64,000 nt of DNA from Guyparkeria hydrothermalis (GCF_023555375.1 NZ_JAJSEE010000004.1:1-64000), one strand, 5' to 3'. Positions 46,899-56,875 are shown, counted from the first letter of the stretch. Notes: generated by a model not told the origin, from the letters alone. Numbers and translations are program-made.

Positions 46899-48053
46899 TC
46901 AGTACCCCATCAGGTTGAACAGCACGGAGAACCCGGCATCCAGCACGATCACCAGGAAGGTGGCCTGCACCACGCTGACGGTCGTGGCGCGACCCACGGC
47001 CAGGGCGCTGCCCGCGACCCGCATGCCCTGCATGCAGCCGATCAGGGCGATCGCGACGGCAAACACCGGCGTCTTGACCAGCCCCAGCATCAGGGTGGTC
47101 AGATCGACCACCTCGGGCAGTCGGTCGAAGTAGACCGAGAAACTCACTTCGAAGCGGTAGGCCGCAATCACCGCGCCGCCCAGCAGCCCCAGCAGGTTGG
47201 CGAACACCGTCAGCAGGGGCAGCACCACGATCAGGGCGACGATCTTGGGCAGGATCAGCATGTCGAACGGCGAGATGCCGATCGATCGCAGCGCGTCGAT
47301 CTCCTCGGTGATCCGCATGGTGCCCAGCTGGGCGGTATAGGACGAGCCGGTCCGCCCCGCGACGATGATGGCGGTCAGAAGCGGCCCCATCTCGCGCAGC
47401 GTGATGATGGCGACCAGGTTGACGATCAGGATGTTGGCACCGAAATCGGCCAGGGTCGCGCCGGCCTGGTAGGCCATCACCATCCCCACCAGGAACGAGA
47501 GCAGACCGACGATGCCCAGCGCCCTGAGGCCGGCCGCCTCGATCTCGGCGACCACCTCGCGCCAACGGATGCGCCAGGGAAACGCCAGCAACCGGCCGCC
47601 TCGCACCACCAGCTCGCCGACGAAGGCGAGGAAGGCGTTGCCCTCGGTGAACTTGGCCACGGTGGCCCGACCGATCCTTGCCAGGATGCCCTCGCGCGGC
47701 GGCCGAGGCGTTTGTGGCGGCGGCAGGCGGGCCTTCACCAGCTCGACCAGGTTGCGCTGCCCGGCGGGCAGGGCCGTCAGATCCACGCGCGCCCCACCCT
47801 GTTCCAGATCGTCGATCAACCGCGCCAGCGCGAGCGCCCCGGCACTGTCCAGGGCCTCGATCGCGCCGTCCACCCGGATCGTCCCGTCGCCCTTGCCGCC
47901 TACCCCGGCGTCCCCGCCCAGCGACGGGCGGTGGGCGGTATCGATCGAATCGAGCGTCCAGTGCCCCGACAGCCGCAGGCATCGTTCCCCCTCGACGCCT
48001 GATTCCAGGGCGATGCGCGGCGGGGACATCCGGGACGATTGGTTAACTGGCAT
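46899..48053 (-). CDS. MCE-system ABC permease with N-terminal STAS domain (MlaE-like)
   Basis: Permease of about 384 aa. The N-terminal 130 residues form a STAS/MlaB-like domain (DSAGALALARLIDDL), fused to an MlaE permease (LREMGPLLTAIIVAGRTGSSYTAQLGTM, EEIDAL). In E. coli these are separate MlaB and MlaE. ATG at 48053 chosen; 48029 is an alternative. First gene of the lipid transport set; a MITE lies 70 bp upstream. Confidence 0.92.
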   Translation of the reverse strand: MPVNQSSRMSPPRIALESGVEGERCLRLSGHWTLDSIDTAHRPSLGGDAGVGGKGDGTIRVDGAIEALDSAGALALARLIDDLEQGGARVDLTALPAGQRNLVELVKARLPPPQTPRPPREGILARIGRATVAKFTEGNAFLAFVGELVVRGGRLLAFPWRIRWREVVAEIEAAGLRALGIVGLLSFLVGMVMAYQAGATLADFGANILIVNLVAIITLREMGPLLTAIIVAGRTGSSYTAQLGTMRITEEIDALRSIGISPFDMLILPKIVALIVVLPLLTVFANLLGLLGGAVIAAYRFEVSFSVYFDRLPEVVDLTTLMLGLVKTPVFAVAIALIGCMQGMRVAGSALAVGRATTVSVVQATFLVIVLDAGFSVLFNLMGY

Positions 48054-48123
48054 GGACCGGGGGATCTCGACGGCGTAAACGGAGGGAGTCGGCAGCAAAT
48101 GGGCGAATCAACGCGAACGCTAG

Positions 48124-48285
48124 GGAAACTCTGCACGAATGCCATGCCACTCTGGCTTGGCGAGTCGTTCGTGATCAAGGCGCGATGTCTTGACGTGCCG
48201 GTGGCCACGCCAAGACATCGCAACGCGGCGCACGGGCGACTCGCCAAGGCGCGCTTCAGCAGTATGGCATTCGTGCAGAGTTGCC
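48124..48285. mobile_element. Palindromic MITE-like element, 162 bp, with CTAG duplication
   Basis: Flanked by CTAG at 48120-48123 and 48286-48289. Ends are 22-bp inverted repeats with one mismatch, beginning GGAAACTCTGCACGA as in the longer elements here, but the inside is unrelated to them. Nearly the whole element is self-complementary: TTGGCGAGTCG pairs with CGACTCGCCAA, and 48190-48229 roughly holds GCGATGTCTTG...CAAGACATCGC. No coding content. Confidence 0.85.
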
Positions 48286-48553
48286 CTAGAGCGTAGGCGC
48301 AAACCGTCCCGCTCGTCCATCGGCGGCCACGATCCGCCATGACGCATGGCCGCCTGCGCGCTGGCGTCGGTGGGATACGACGAACCTGTTAGAATACCCG
48401 GCCTTTTAAGGCCCGGGTTATGGCCCTAGCCATTGCCCGGGCCGAACGCACCCTGTGCGTACGGATCCGGCCACCTTGCACCTTGGCCACCCCTTCCCCA
48501 ACACTGGACCCCATCTGGGCCAGCGTGGCCGACCGCGACTCGAGGAGATACCC
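48286..48553 (+). other. rluB leader region
   Basis: With the MITE this makes a 500-bp stretch without genes. It holds a TAGAAT (48390-48395) that could be a -10, though no good -35 precedes it, and directly after it a short hairpin at 48396-48418 (ACCCGG-CCTT-TT-AAGG-CCGGGT, one bulge). The rest looks unremarkable. Confidence 0.4.
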
Positions 48554-49531
48554 ATGGAAAAACAACGCTTGCAGAAGGTCCTGGCGGCCATGGGGCTGGG
48601 CTCGCGTCGCAAGATCGAGAACTGGATCGCCGAGGGCGAGGTGCGGGTCAACGGCCACGTCGCCACGCTGGGCGACCAGGCGGGCCCCGGCGACATCATC
48701 GAGATGGGCGACAAGCGCATCCAGGTGCCCGACGTGCGCCCGGTACGCCGCGTGTTGATTTACCACAAGCCCGAAGGCCAGATCACCGCCAACCACGATC
48801 CCGAGGGCCGCCCCACGGTTGCCGAAAACCTGCCGCCGATCCGCGAGGGTCGCTGGATCACCGTGGGCCGGCTCGACTTCAACACCAGCGGGCTGCTGCT
48901 GGTCACCAACGACGGCGAGCTCGCCAACCGCCTGATGCACCCGAGCTACGGCATCGAACGCACCTACGCCGTGCGCGTGTTCGGCGGGTTGAACGACGAG
49001 CAGCAGAAACAGCTGCTCGAGGGCGTCGAACTCGAGGACGGGCCGGCGAGCTTCAAGCGGCTGGTCGACGCCGGCGGCCAGGGGCAGAACCACTGGTACC
49101 ACGTCACCCTGCACGAAGGACGCAACCGCGAGGTCCGCCGCATGATCGAGGCGGTCAATGGCGCGGTCTCGCGGCTGATCCGCATCAGCTACGCCGGGGT
49201 CGCCCTGCCGCCGCGCCTGCGCCCCGGCAAGGTCCAGGAACTGGAACCCGGGATCGAGGCGGCCCTGGCCGAACTGGTGGGCCTCAAGCCCGAGACCCGG
49301 CACAAGACGCTCGGGCGCCACGACGCCCGCCGTGCCCACAAGCCGTTCAAGGCCGGCCGCTCGGTACGCGATGGCAAGCGGAACGCCAAACCCGGCCGAG
49401 GCGGCCAAGCTCGTGGCAAGGGCAGCGGCCCGGTTGCCCATTCGCTCAAGCGCGAGACCACCATCAAGCCGGCCAGTTCGCGCCGCAAGGGCGGCGGCAC
49501 CACCAATCGCCGCCGCGGCACCAGCCGCTGA
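48554..49531 (+). CDS. rluB: 23S rRNA pseudouridine(2605) synthase RluB
   Basis: Protein of 325 aa: an S4 RNA-binding domain at about 4-60 (RLQKVLAAMGLGSRRKIENWI), then a RsuA/RluB catalytic domain with the nucleophile Asp in GRLDFNTSGLLLVTNDGEL. The last 85 residues are a basic, low-complexity Lys/Arg/Gly tail, often seen in RluB. It makes pseudouridine 2605 in the peptidyl-transferase region. ATG at 48554 has GAGGAG upstream. Confidence 0.94.
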   Translation: MEKQRLQKVLAAMGLGSRRKIENWIAEGEVRVNGHVATLGDQAGPGDIIEMGDKRIQVPDVRPVRRVLIYHKPEGQITANHDPEGRPTVAENLPPIREGRWITVGRLDFNTSGLLLVTNDGELANRLMHPSYGIERTYAVRVFGGLNDEQQKQLLEGVELEDGPASFKRLVDAGGQGQNHWYHVTLHEGRNREVRRMIEAVNGAVSRLIRISYAGVALPPRLRPGKVQELEPGIEAALAELVGLKPETRHKTLGRHDARRAHKPFKAGRSVRDGKRNAKPGRGGQARGKGSGPVAHSLKRETTIKPASSRRKGGGTTNRRRGTSR

Positions 49532-49584
49532 CACGCACCCATCGGCTTGAAGCCCGGCCGCCGGGCACCAATACTGGGGAGACC

Positions 49585-50148
49585 ATGCAAGAACACCATT
49601 CGCTGACCAACCAGCTCCTGATCGCCATGCCGAACCTGGAGGACCCCAACTTCAGCCACAGCGTGACGTACATCTGTGAAGACAACGACGAGGGCGTGAT
49701 GGGCATCACCATCAATCGCCCGCTGGAGCTCGACCTCGGCGACATCCTCGATCACATGAACATCACCTGCACCGACCCCGACGTGCGCGGCCGGCAGGTA
49801 TTCATGGGCGGACCGATCGCCCTAGAGCGTGGCTTTGTCCTGCACGCCCCGCACGGCGGCTGGGAATCGACCCTCGAGGTCACCGACCGCATCGGCCTGA
49901 CCACCTCCAAGGACATCCTGCAGGCGCTGGCCGACGGCGCCGGTCCCAAGCAGGCCATCGTCGCGCTGGGTTACTCCGGCTGGAGCCGCGAGCAGATGGA
50001 CCGCGAGATCGCCGAGAACAGCTGGCTCAATGTCGAGGCCACCGAGGAAATCCTGTTCGACCAGCCGGTCGAGGAGCGCTGGACCACCGCGGCAAGCCAG
50101 CTGGGCATCGACATCAACCTGCTCTCCGGCGAGGCCGGTCACGCCTGA
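49585..50148 (+). CDS. YqgE/AlgH family protein
   Basis: Protein of 187 aa of the UPF0301/YqgE/AlgH family: LLIAMPNLEDPNFSHSVTYICEHN-like N-terminus, GITINRPL, GGPI and ALGYSGWSREQMDREI blocks. In Pseudomonas AlgH affects alginate genes; the molecular role is unknown. ATG at 49585 after GGGGAGACC. Its stop overlaps the ruvX start by one base, the conserved yqgE-ruvX pair. Confidence 0.95.
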   Translation: MQEHHSLTNQLLIAMPNLEDPNFSHSVTYICEDNDEGVMGITINRPLELDLGDILDHMNITCTDPDVRGRQVFMGGPIALERGFVLHAPHGGWESTLEVTDRIGLTTSKDILQALADGAGPKQAIVALGYSGWSREQMDREIAENSWLNVEATEEILFDQPVEERWTTAASQLGIDINLLSGEAGHA

Positions 50149-50660
50149 TGACCGACCAGCCGATCGCCGATGCCCCCCTGCAGGTGCTGGGATTCGATTA
50201 CGGCGAATGGCGAATCGGCATCGCGATCGGTGACCGACGCATCGGCAATGGCCGACCGCTGACCACCCTGCACAACCGCAACGCCGACCAGATCGACTGG
50301 AGCGCTATCGAGGCGCTGGTCGACGAATGGCAACCGGATGCGCTCGCCCTGGGCTGGCCCATCGACGACGCCGGGCGCTGCTACCCGCAAGCCGCGGCCA
50401 TCCGCCGCTTCGGCAACCGCCTGCGTGAACGCAGCCAACGGCCGGTGTTCGTGGTCGACGAGCGCCTGAGCTCCGAGCAAGCCACCGAACGGCTGGGTCG
50501 GCGCGCCATCGCCCGCGACGAGGGGCGCATCGACGCCATGGCCGCGGCGGTCATCCTGGACACGTTCTTCGCGCAAGCCGCCCCCCGTCCCATCGAGGCG
50601 GTCACCAAGGCCGAGGTCACGCAGAACCTGGTCGAGACCCCGAGCGCCGCGCGGCGTTGA
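50148..50660 (+). CDS. ruvX: Putative pre-16S rRNA nuclease / Holliday junction resolvase YqgF
   Basis: RNase H-fold protein of 170 aa with GFDYGEWRIGIA (first metal Asp) and VDERLSSEQA, and a late DAMAAAVIL Asp. YqgF/RuvX helps mature the 5' end of 16S rRNA in E. coli. Coupled to yqgE upstream; pyrR follows 39 bp later. Confidence 0.95.
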   Translation: MTDQPIADAPLQVLGFDYGEWRIGIAIGDRRIGNGRPLTTLHNRNADQIDWSAIEALVDEWQPDALALGWPIDDAGRCYPQAAAIRRFGNRLRERSQRPVFVVDERLSSEQATERLGRRAIARDEGRIDAMAAAVILDTFFAQAAPRPIEAVTKAEVTQNLVETPSAARR

Positions 50661-50699
50661 TACAATCCGCAGCAACCCACTTCACCGGACCCCACTTCG

Positions 50700-51221
50700 A
50701 TGACACAGACCGATCGCCTGCTGCCCGTCAACGAGGCCATCGAGCGGCTCGAGCGCCAGATCCGGGCCGAACGCCGCGACGGCGCGCTGGTCGACCCGCT
50801 GATCGTCGGCATTCACACCGGCGGGGTCTGGGTGGCCGATGCCCTGCATCGCGCGCTGGACTGCCAGGAGCCACTAGGTCGGTTGAACATCACCTTCTAT
50901 CGTGATGATTTCAATACACTTGGCCTGCACCCGCAGGTCAGCCCCTCGGATCTGGCGGTGGACGTCGACGGCCGCGATATCATCCTGGTCGACGACGTGC
51001 TGTTCACCGGCCGCACGGTGCGGGCGGCGATGAACGAGCTGTTCGACTACGGCCGCCCACGCCGGATCGCCCTGGCGGTGCTATACCAGCGCGACGGCCG
51101 CGAACTGCCGATCTGCGCGGACTGGGCCGGCCAGGAACTGAACCTCGGTCCCGACGAGCAGATCCACGTCGACGGGCCGGACCCGATGACCGCCCGCCTC
51201 GTATCGAGCAAGGAGAGCTGA
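50700..51221 (+). CDS. pyrR: PyrR bifunctional regulator / uracil phosphoribosyltransferase
   Basis: PRT-fold protein of 173 aa with the PRPP loop [17 protein letters not shown] and N-terminal [10 protein letters not shown]. PyrR attenuates pyr operons in Gram-positive bacteria and makes UMP from uracil. In Gammaproteobacteria it is linked to pyrB, as here; no anti-terminator leader fold was recognised upstream. Confidence 0.96.
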   Translation: MTQTDRLLPVNEAIERLERQIRAERRDGALVDPLIVGIHTGGVWVADALHRALDCQEPLGRLNITFYRDDFNTLGLHPQVSPSDLAVDVDGRDIILVDDVLFTGRTVRAAMNELFDYGRPRRIALAVLYQRDGRELPICADWAGQELNLGPDEQIHVDGPDPMTARLVSSKES

Positions 51222-51226
51222 GCGCC

Positions 51227-52240
51227 ATGGCCGTGAAATTCGTCCGCCCCAAGATCCCGAAATTCGCGCCCGACCCATGGGCGATCCAGTTCGACGAGAA
51301 GGGCCACCTGCGCCACCTGCTCACCATCGAGGGCCTGGGGCCGCAGTGGATTACGCGCATTCTCGACACCGCCGAGGGCTTCGTCTCGGTCACCGACCGG
51401 GAGATCAAGAAGGTGCCGCTGCTGCGCGGGCGGACCGTGGTCAACCTGTTCTTCGAGTCCTCGACGCGGACCCGCACCACCTTCGAGCTCGCCGCCAAGC
51501 GCCTGTCGGCCGACGTGCTCAACCTCAATCTGGCCACCTCGGCGACCAAGAAAGGCGAAAGCCTGCTCGACACCTTGCGCAATATCGAGGCGATGCAGGC
51601 CGACATGTTCGTCGTCCGCCACGAGCAGTCCGGCGCGGCCCATTTCATCGCCCGCCACGTCGCCCCGCATGTCTCGGTGCTCAACGCCGGCGACGGCTGG
51701 CACTCGCACCCGACGCAGGCGCTGCTGGATGCCTTCACCATCCGCCGCCACAAGGGGGATTTCACCCCCCTGCGGGTGGCGATCGTCGGCGACATCCGCC
51801 ATTCGCGGGTGGCACGTTCGCAGATGCATGTGCTCAACTCGCTCAACGTCGGCGAGCTGCGCGTGATCGCCCCGCGCACCTTGATCCCCACCGACGTCGA
51901 GAAACTCGGCGTACGCGTGTTCCACGACATGCGCGAAGGCCTCCGGGACGTCGACGTGATCATCATGCTCCGCCTGCAGCGCGAACGCATGGAGGCCGGC
52001 CTTTTGCCCAGCGAGGAGGAGTTCTACCGCCTCTACGGCCTGACCGAGGAGAAGCTCGCCTGGGCCAAGCCCGACGCGATGGTCATGCACCCGGGCCCCG
52101 CCAACCGAGGCGTGGAAATCGAATCGTCGGTGGCCGACGGGCCGCAGTCCGTGATTCTCGAGCAGGTATCCAACGGCATCGGCGTGCGGATGGCGGTAAT
52201 GAGCCTGTGCATGAGCGCCAATCGGGGAGAGAACGCATGA
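51227..52240 (+). CDS. pyrB: Aspartate carbamoyltransferase catalytic subunit
   Basis: ATCase catalytic chain of 337 aa: carbamoyl-phosphate loop [19 protein letters not shown], the aspartate-loop region LRLQRERM, and [11 protein letters not shown] at the C-terminus. The N-terminal extension of about 20 residues is like that of class A ATCases, which form a dodecamer with a PyrC-like partner. Its stop overlaps the partner's ATG. Confidence 0.97.
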   Translation: MAVKFVRPKIPKFAPDPWAIQFDEKGHLRHLLTIEGLGPQWITRILDTAEGFVSVTDREIKKVPLLRGRTVVNLFFESSTRTRTTFELAAKRLSADVLNLNLATSATKKGESLLDTLRNIEAMQADMFVVRHEQSGAAHFIARHVAPHVSVLNAGDGWHSHPTQALLDAFTIRRHKGDFTPLRVAIVGDIRHSRVARSQMHVLNSLNVGELRVIAPRTLIPTDVEKLGVRVFHDMREGLRDVDVIIMLRLQRERMEAGLLPSEEEFYRLYGLTEEKLAWAKPDAMVMHPGPANRGVEIESSVADGPQSVILEQVSNGIGVRMAVMSLCMSANRGENA

Positions 52241-53607
52241 AGGACGCACCCGAGAACCTGGGGCTGGACTACGACCCGGTGCGCCACCCGGAGGGCTGTC
52301 GCGAGGGCATCGACTGCGATCGCTGGGTCATCCGCGGCGCCCGGCTGCGTGATCCGTCGAATGGGCTGGATACCACCAGCGATATCTATCTCGGTGGCGG
52401 GCGCATTGTCGGGATCGGCGAGGCACCCGGCGACTGGCCGACCGATACCGCCGAGCATGTCTGCGCCGAGGGCCACTGGCTGATCCCCGGCGTGATCGAC
52501 GGCTGGGCGCGCCTGCGCGAGCCCGGTTGCGAGCACAAGGCCACCATCGCCACCGAGAGCGCCGCCGCGGTCGCCGGCGGGATCACCACCGTGGTCATGC
52601 CCCCTGATACCTCGCCCGTACTCGATACCGTCGCGGTCGCGCGCTACATCAAGCGTCGCGCCCAGTTGGCCGGACGCGCCCGCGTGGTGGCCATCGGCGC
52701 GATGACCCAGCAACTGGGCGGCGAGCTGCTTGCCGAGATGGCAGCACTCGACGCCGGCGGCTGTGTCGCGATCTCGAATGCGCACTACCCCTTCCAGGAT
52801 CTGCGCCTGATGCGCCGCGCGCTGGAATACGCCGCCACCTTCGACCTGCAGGTGCTGCTCCAGCCGCTCGACCCGTCGCTCTCCGCGCGCGGCTGCGCCC
52901 ACGACGGCGCCGTGGCGACCCGGCTGGGCTTGCCCGGCCTGCCGGTCTCGGCCGAGACCGCCCCACTCGCCCAGCTGATCGCGATGATCAGCGAGACCGG
53001 CGCTCGGGTGCACGTGCCCATGCTCTCCTCGGCGGCGGCTCTCAAGCTGGTCGAGCGCGCCAAGGCTGACGGGTTGCCGATCACCGCCGGCGTCTCGGCC
53101 CACCACCTGTGGCTGACCGAGATGGACACCGACGCGCTCGACCCCAACGCCCACGTCATCCCGCCGCTGCGCACCATTCGCGACCGCGACGCCTTGCGCC
53201 GCGGGCTGGCCGAGGGACTGATCGACACGGTGGTCTCCGACCACCAGCCGCACGAACCCGATGCCAAGCTCGCGCCCTTCCCGGAGACCGAGCCGGGCAT
53301 CTCGGGCCTCGAGACCCTGCTGCCGCTGGTGCTCAAATTGGTGGAGGAAGACGTCATCGGCTTCGACCGAGCCATCGACGCCCTGACCACCCGCCCGGCC
53401 GCCCTGTTCGGTCTCAACGATGCCGGCTCGATCGCCGTGGGTCAGCGCGCCGATCTCGCCCTGATCGACCCCGACGCGATGTGGAGCCTCGGCTCGACCG
53501 GCATGGCCAGTGCCGGCGAGAACACGCCCTTTGCCGGCTGGGACTTCGCTCACCGCGTCGAGGGCACCTGGGTCAACGGTCGGCGGGTGTTCCTGCGCGA
53601 GGGATGA
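52237..53607 (+). CDS. Dihydroorotase-like protein PyrC' (probably non-catalytic)
   Basis: Amidohydrolase-fold protein of 456 aa next to pyrB. At 86-97 the usual metal-binding DxHxHLREPG reads [12 protein letters not shown], so both His ligands are lost, while the rest of the family ([22 protein letters not shown]) is kept. This matches the inactive PyrC' of Pseudomonas-type ATCase, which stabilises the PyrB trimers. A working dihydroorotase must be encoded elsewhere. ATGA overlap with pyrB. Confidence 0.92.
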   Translation: MKDAPENLGLDYDPVRHPEGCREGIDCDRWVIRGARLRDPSNGLDTTSDIYLGGGRIVGIGEAPGDWPTDTAEHVCAEGHWLIPGVIDGWARLREPGCEHKATIATESAAAVAGGITTVVMPPDTSPVLDTVAVARYIKRRAQLAGRARVVAIGAMTQQLGGELLAEMAALDAGGCVAISNAHYPFQDLRLMRRALEYAATFDLQVLLQPLDPSLSARGCAHDGAVATRLGLPGLPVSAETAPLAQLIAMISETGARVHVPMLSSAAALKLVERAKADGLPITAGVSAHHLWLTEMDTDALDPNAHVIPPLRTIRDRDALRRGLAEGLIDTVVSDHQPHEPDAKLAPFPETEPGISGLETLLPLVLKLVEEDVIGFDRAIDALTTRPAALFGLNDAGSIAVGQRADLALIDPDAMWSLGSTGMASAGENTPFAGWDFAHRVEGTWVNGRRVFLREG

Positions 53608-53655
53608 CCCCTGCCCGGCCGCGGCCGCTATGCCGTGGCCCGACCTTGGGCCCTC

Positions 53656-55800
53656 TCAGGGCGAGGTGACCTGGAACTGGCCCACCAGCTGGTGAAGCTT
53701 GTTGGCCGTGTGGCCGACCAGCTCCGAGCTGTTCTTGAGCCCGTCGATCTCCTGGTTCATCTCCGTGGTCACGTCGGCAACGCTGCGTACGGTGTTGCCG
53801 TGCTGCTGGCCGCTCTCGTCGATCTCCTTGATGATGCCGAACATCTCCTGAACGATGTCGTGCAGGCCACTGTTGTCAGACGAGGCATCCTCGGCCAGCT
53901 TGAGGCTGTTGTCGACGTCCTTCACGCCGTTTTCCATGAAGCCGACCGCCTGCTGGGTTTCGCGCTGGATGCCCTCGATCATCGTGCGGATGTCGTGAGT
54001 GGCCGTTGCCGTGCGACCGGCGAGGCTGCGTACCTCCTCCGCGACCACCGAGAAGCCACGACCGTGCTCGCCTGCCCGGGCGGCCTCGATCGCCGCGTTC
54101 AGCGCCAGCAGGTTGGTCTGATCGGCGATCTCGGTGATCACCTGGACGATCTTGCCGATCTCGGTGGTGCGATTGTCGAGCGAGTGCACGGTCTTCGCCG
54201 ACGTGTCGACCACGTCGCGGATCGCCTGGGTACCGGCACGCACCGACTCAAATCGCCCCTTGGCCTCGGCGACCACCCGATCCATGGTGGCCTTCATCTG
54301 CTCGGCGGTGCTGGCGGCACGCTGAATTTCCTCTAATTGCGCTTCCACCAACGAAAGCATGTCCCAAGCCGACTCCGAGACGGTCGAGGACGTCCGCTGC
54401 ACCATCGCATTACGTTCAAGCATCTCGCTGTTTGTCTGTCGCACCTCATCCGCCGCCTCGATAACCTGACCCACGATGCCGTCGAGATTGTCGATAAAGC
54501 TGTTGATCCAGCGCCCCATGTCGCCAGTCTCGTCGGCCGCCATCCGCTGGGTGTCCAGCCGCTGGCGCAGGTTCCCCTCACCCTCGGCGATGGTGCGAAT
54601 CACGTCAGTCATCTGATTAAGTCTTCCGGACAGGCGCGCCGGACCCAGCCGGTAGAACATGATTGAGCCGAACAAGAGCATCGCGAGGCTCACGCCGTCC
54701 ACCGCCCAGGCAGATAGGTCGGTCAGGTGCTGAACGGCAATGGTGGGTGCGACCACCAGCAACACGGTACCCAGATAGAGTCGCATCAGGCGGTTGCTGA
54801 CCGACCGGCGGCGATAGACCTCCTCCAGATCGCCCTCGCACATCATCCCCCAGCGATCCGGCGAGCCGGGCAACTGGAACGTCACCCCCTTGCCGATCAC
54901 CGGGAAGTGCCGGTAGTCCGAATAGCCGGGGTAGGTGATGAACAGGTTCTCGCCCTTGCGCATGGTCTCGCGCACACCCGGGTGTAGCTGGCCGGTGGCC
55001 GGGTCGGTAAAGCGCAGCTCCAGCTCGGTGTGGTTCTGCACCTGCACGGTGCCGAACTTGGTGTGGATGCCGCTCTTGAGGTTCTCGCCGTGGGCGAAGG
55101 TGTCGTCCTCGAAGCGCGAGCGCGACAGCGCGGTACCGGGCTGGATGCTCGGGTCGAACCTTGACTCGACCATGAACAGGTAGTTGTCGCCCGATTCCGG
55201 GTAGATGTGCCCCGCCTCGCGCTGGATCAGGTCACCGAGCACGTCATTCGGTACCCGACCGCAGACGCAGCCCAGCACCTCGCCGTCGCGCTCGATCGGC
55301 TGGTAGAACATCAGGGTCACCGCATCGTGAAAGCGCGAGCTCGACGGGCCCAGTTCCAGCGTGCGCCGGTCGCTGTACGGTCCATGCAGGAAGGGCGCCT
55401 TCAGGCCCTCCTGGACGGCGCGCCTGTCCAGGGCATGAGCACCATCCAGGTAGCTGTGGCTGGATGCGACGACCTGCCCATCGCAATCGACCACGAACAA
55501 CTCGGAGAAATCCGGCGCGATCCGACGCTTCTCCTGTAACAGGTCGGACGCGACCTCCGGGAATGCGGTGGCGGTCGTTTCCGCCAGCCCGGCCATGTGA
55601 TCCCACTGGTTCCGCGCCCAGAGCTGCAGCAACTTCTTTCGCGTCGCCGCGATGCCTTCGAATGTCTGTTCCACCACCGGGTACATCTTGCGGTTGCGAA
55701 AGCATGCTCGCCCCATCGCCAACTTGCCGGTGGCACCGAACCACGGCAGCCAGCGGCGTTCGGCCGGGGAGAGATTCATCGAAAGGCTTTTCAGTTGCAT
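53656..55800 (-). CDS. Methyl-accepting chemotaxis protein with unusual N-terminus
   Basis: Chemoreceptor of 714 aa. The first 335 residues hold a Cache/PDC-like sensor (LFVVDCDGQVVASSHSYLDG) but no N-terminal membrane helix is visible. Two closely spaced helices lie at about 340-356 and 366-384, then a HAMP region and a signalling domain with the hairpin tip IADQTNLLALNAAIEAARAG. Start uncertain: ATG at 55800 (chosen), 55779, or TTG at 55842. A stop further upstream closes the frame. Single gene. Confidence 0.9.
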   Translation of the reverse strand: MQLKSLSMNLSPAERRWLPWFGATGKLAMGRACFRNRKMYPVVEQTFEGIAATRKKLLQLWARNQWDHMAGLAETTATAFPEVASDLLQEKRRIAPDFSELFVVDCDGQVVASSHSYLDGAHALDRRAVQEGLKAPFLHGPYSDRRTLELGPSSSRFHDAVTLMFYQPIERDGEVLGCVCGRVPNDVLGDLIQREAGHIYPESGDNYLFMVESRFDPSIQPGTALSRSRFEDDTFAHGENLKSGIHTKFGTVQVQNHTELELRFTDPATGQLHPGVRETMRKGENLFITYPGYSDYRHFPVIGKGVTFQLPGSPDRWGMMCEGDLEEVYRRRSVSNRLMRLYLGTVLLVVAPTIAVQHLTDLSAWAVDGVSLAMLLFGSIMFYRLGPARLSGRLNQMTDVIRTIAEGEGNLRQRLDTQRMAADETGDMGRWINSFIDNLDGIVGQVIEAADEVRQTNSEMLERNAMVQRTSSTVSESAWDMLSLVEAQLEEIQRAASTAEQMKATMDRVVAEAKGRFESVRAGTQAIRDVVDTSAKTVHSLDNRTTEIGKIVQVITEIADQTNLLALNAAIEAARAGEHGRGFSVVAEEVRSLAGRTATATHDIRTMIEGIQRETQQAVGFMENGVKDVDNSLKLAEDASSDNSGLHDIVQEMFGIIKEIDESGQQHGNTVRSVADVTTEMNQEIDGLKNSSELVGHTANKLHQLVGQFQVTSP

Positions 55801-56105
55801 GCACTTGCTCTGCTCTATTGGATTTGCGCCCCCTTTGAGCAAAAAATGGGCCAGACGAATATGGCGTCATGGCGACATTTGAGCGCGCAAACGCACTGGT
55901 CGTGTGCATTAGAGAATCAGTAGCTGCTTATTTGCACTGGATTGGTGCGCGAGGTGCGTTTGCACGGCCGGTCGCTCGGCCGCGGGTCGCCACCCGACAT
56001 CCGTGCCGCTGGACGCATACCCGGTGACCGAAGTGCACGACAACGACTGACTCCGGGATCGAAGGGGGCGCCCGAACGGAGACGAATGCGTCGATTAGTA
56101 GGGCA
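55801..56105. other. Non-coding 305-bp region between chemoreceptor and tcdA
   Basis: Upstream region of the chemoreceptor. Holds a spaced 10-bp inverted repeat, GCAAACGCAC (55887-55896) and GTGCGTTTGC (55954-55963), and is more AT-rich than its surroundings around 55840-55940. No promoter or RNA could be called with confidence. Confidence 0.45.
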
Positions 56106-56843
56106 CTAGCGCTTGTCCTGGAGGATGCGGCGGATGATCTCGCCGGCGACGACGTGACCAAACAGGTTGGGCAGGTAGCTGATCGTTCCATTGACCGCGC
56201 GCGGTTGGCTGCCGTCGTCGGTCGGCTGGTGCGGGGCCGGTTTGCGCGGGGTTTCGGTGGAGTAGACCACCGGGAAGTCGACCGGCGCTCCCGCCTTCCT
56301 GAGCTTGCGCCGCAGCACCGCGCCCAGTCCGCAGCCGTGCACCCGATCAAGGCGCCCGACCTGTATCTGGCGCGGGTCGATGCGATTGCCCGCCCCCAAC
56401 GCGGTGAACGTGCCGCGTCCCTGCGCCCGGGCGACGGCCAGCAGGCGCGCCTTGACCGCGATCGAGTCGATACAGTCGGCGACGACATCCGGCTGATGCT
56501 CCCCGAGAAACGCCTCCACGCCCGAGACGTCGAGGAAGTCGGCACTGGGCACGAGCTCGATGTCGTCTCGAATCGAGGCCAGCCGCTCGACGGCCACCTC
56601 GGCCTTGCCGCGCCCCAACACCTCGCGGGTGGAGAACAGTTGGCGATTGAGGTTCGAGGCGGCGAACGTGTCATGGTCGAGCAGGATCAACCGCCCCACC
56701 CCGGCGCGGGCCAACGACTCGGCAGCCGCTCCACCGACGCCGCCCAGCCCGGCGACCAGCACACTGGCCGCGCGCAAACGGGCGATGCCCTCCTCTCCAA
56801 TCAGCAGTTCGGTACGTTCGTCGACGGGGTTGATGGCAGTCAC
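56106..56843 (-). CDS. tcdA: tRNA threonylcarbamoyladenosine dehydratase (ThiF/E1-like)
   Basis: E1-like adenylating enzyme of 245 aa that cyclises t6A37 of tRNA to ct6A. ATP loop GLGGVGGAAAESLARAG, nucleotide Asp in LLDHDTFAASNLNRQ, then DVVADCIDSI and the C-terminal GTISYLPNLFGHVVAGEIIRRIL characteristic of TcdA. Start is GTG at 56843; the open frame runs on into the neighbouring MITE, which is not credible coding. Confidence 0.92.
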   Translation of the reverse strand: MTAINPVDERTELLIGEEGIARLRAASVLVAGLGGVGGAAAESLARAGVGRLILLDHDTFAASNLNRQLFSTREVLGRGKAEVAVERLASIRDDIELVPSADFLDVSGVEAFLGEHQPDVVADCIDSIAVKARLLAVARAQGRGTFTALGAGNRIDPRQIQVGRLDRVHGCGLGAVLRRKLRKAGAPVDFPVVYSTETPRKPAPHQPTDDGSQPRAVNGTISYLPNLFGHVVAGEIIRRILQDKR

Positions 56844-56875
56844 GGCAGGCAATCCACGTGGATGAGAATGATTAA

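Noticed and set aside
50661-50699. PyrR-binding anti-terminator leader before pyrR
   Set aside because: The 39-bp gap is too short for the anti-terminator and terminator pair seen in Gram-positive pyr operons.
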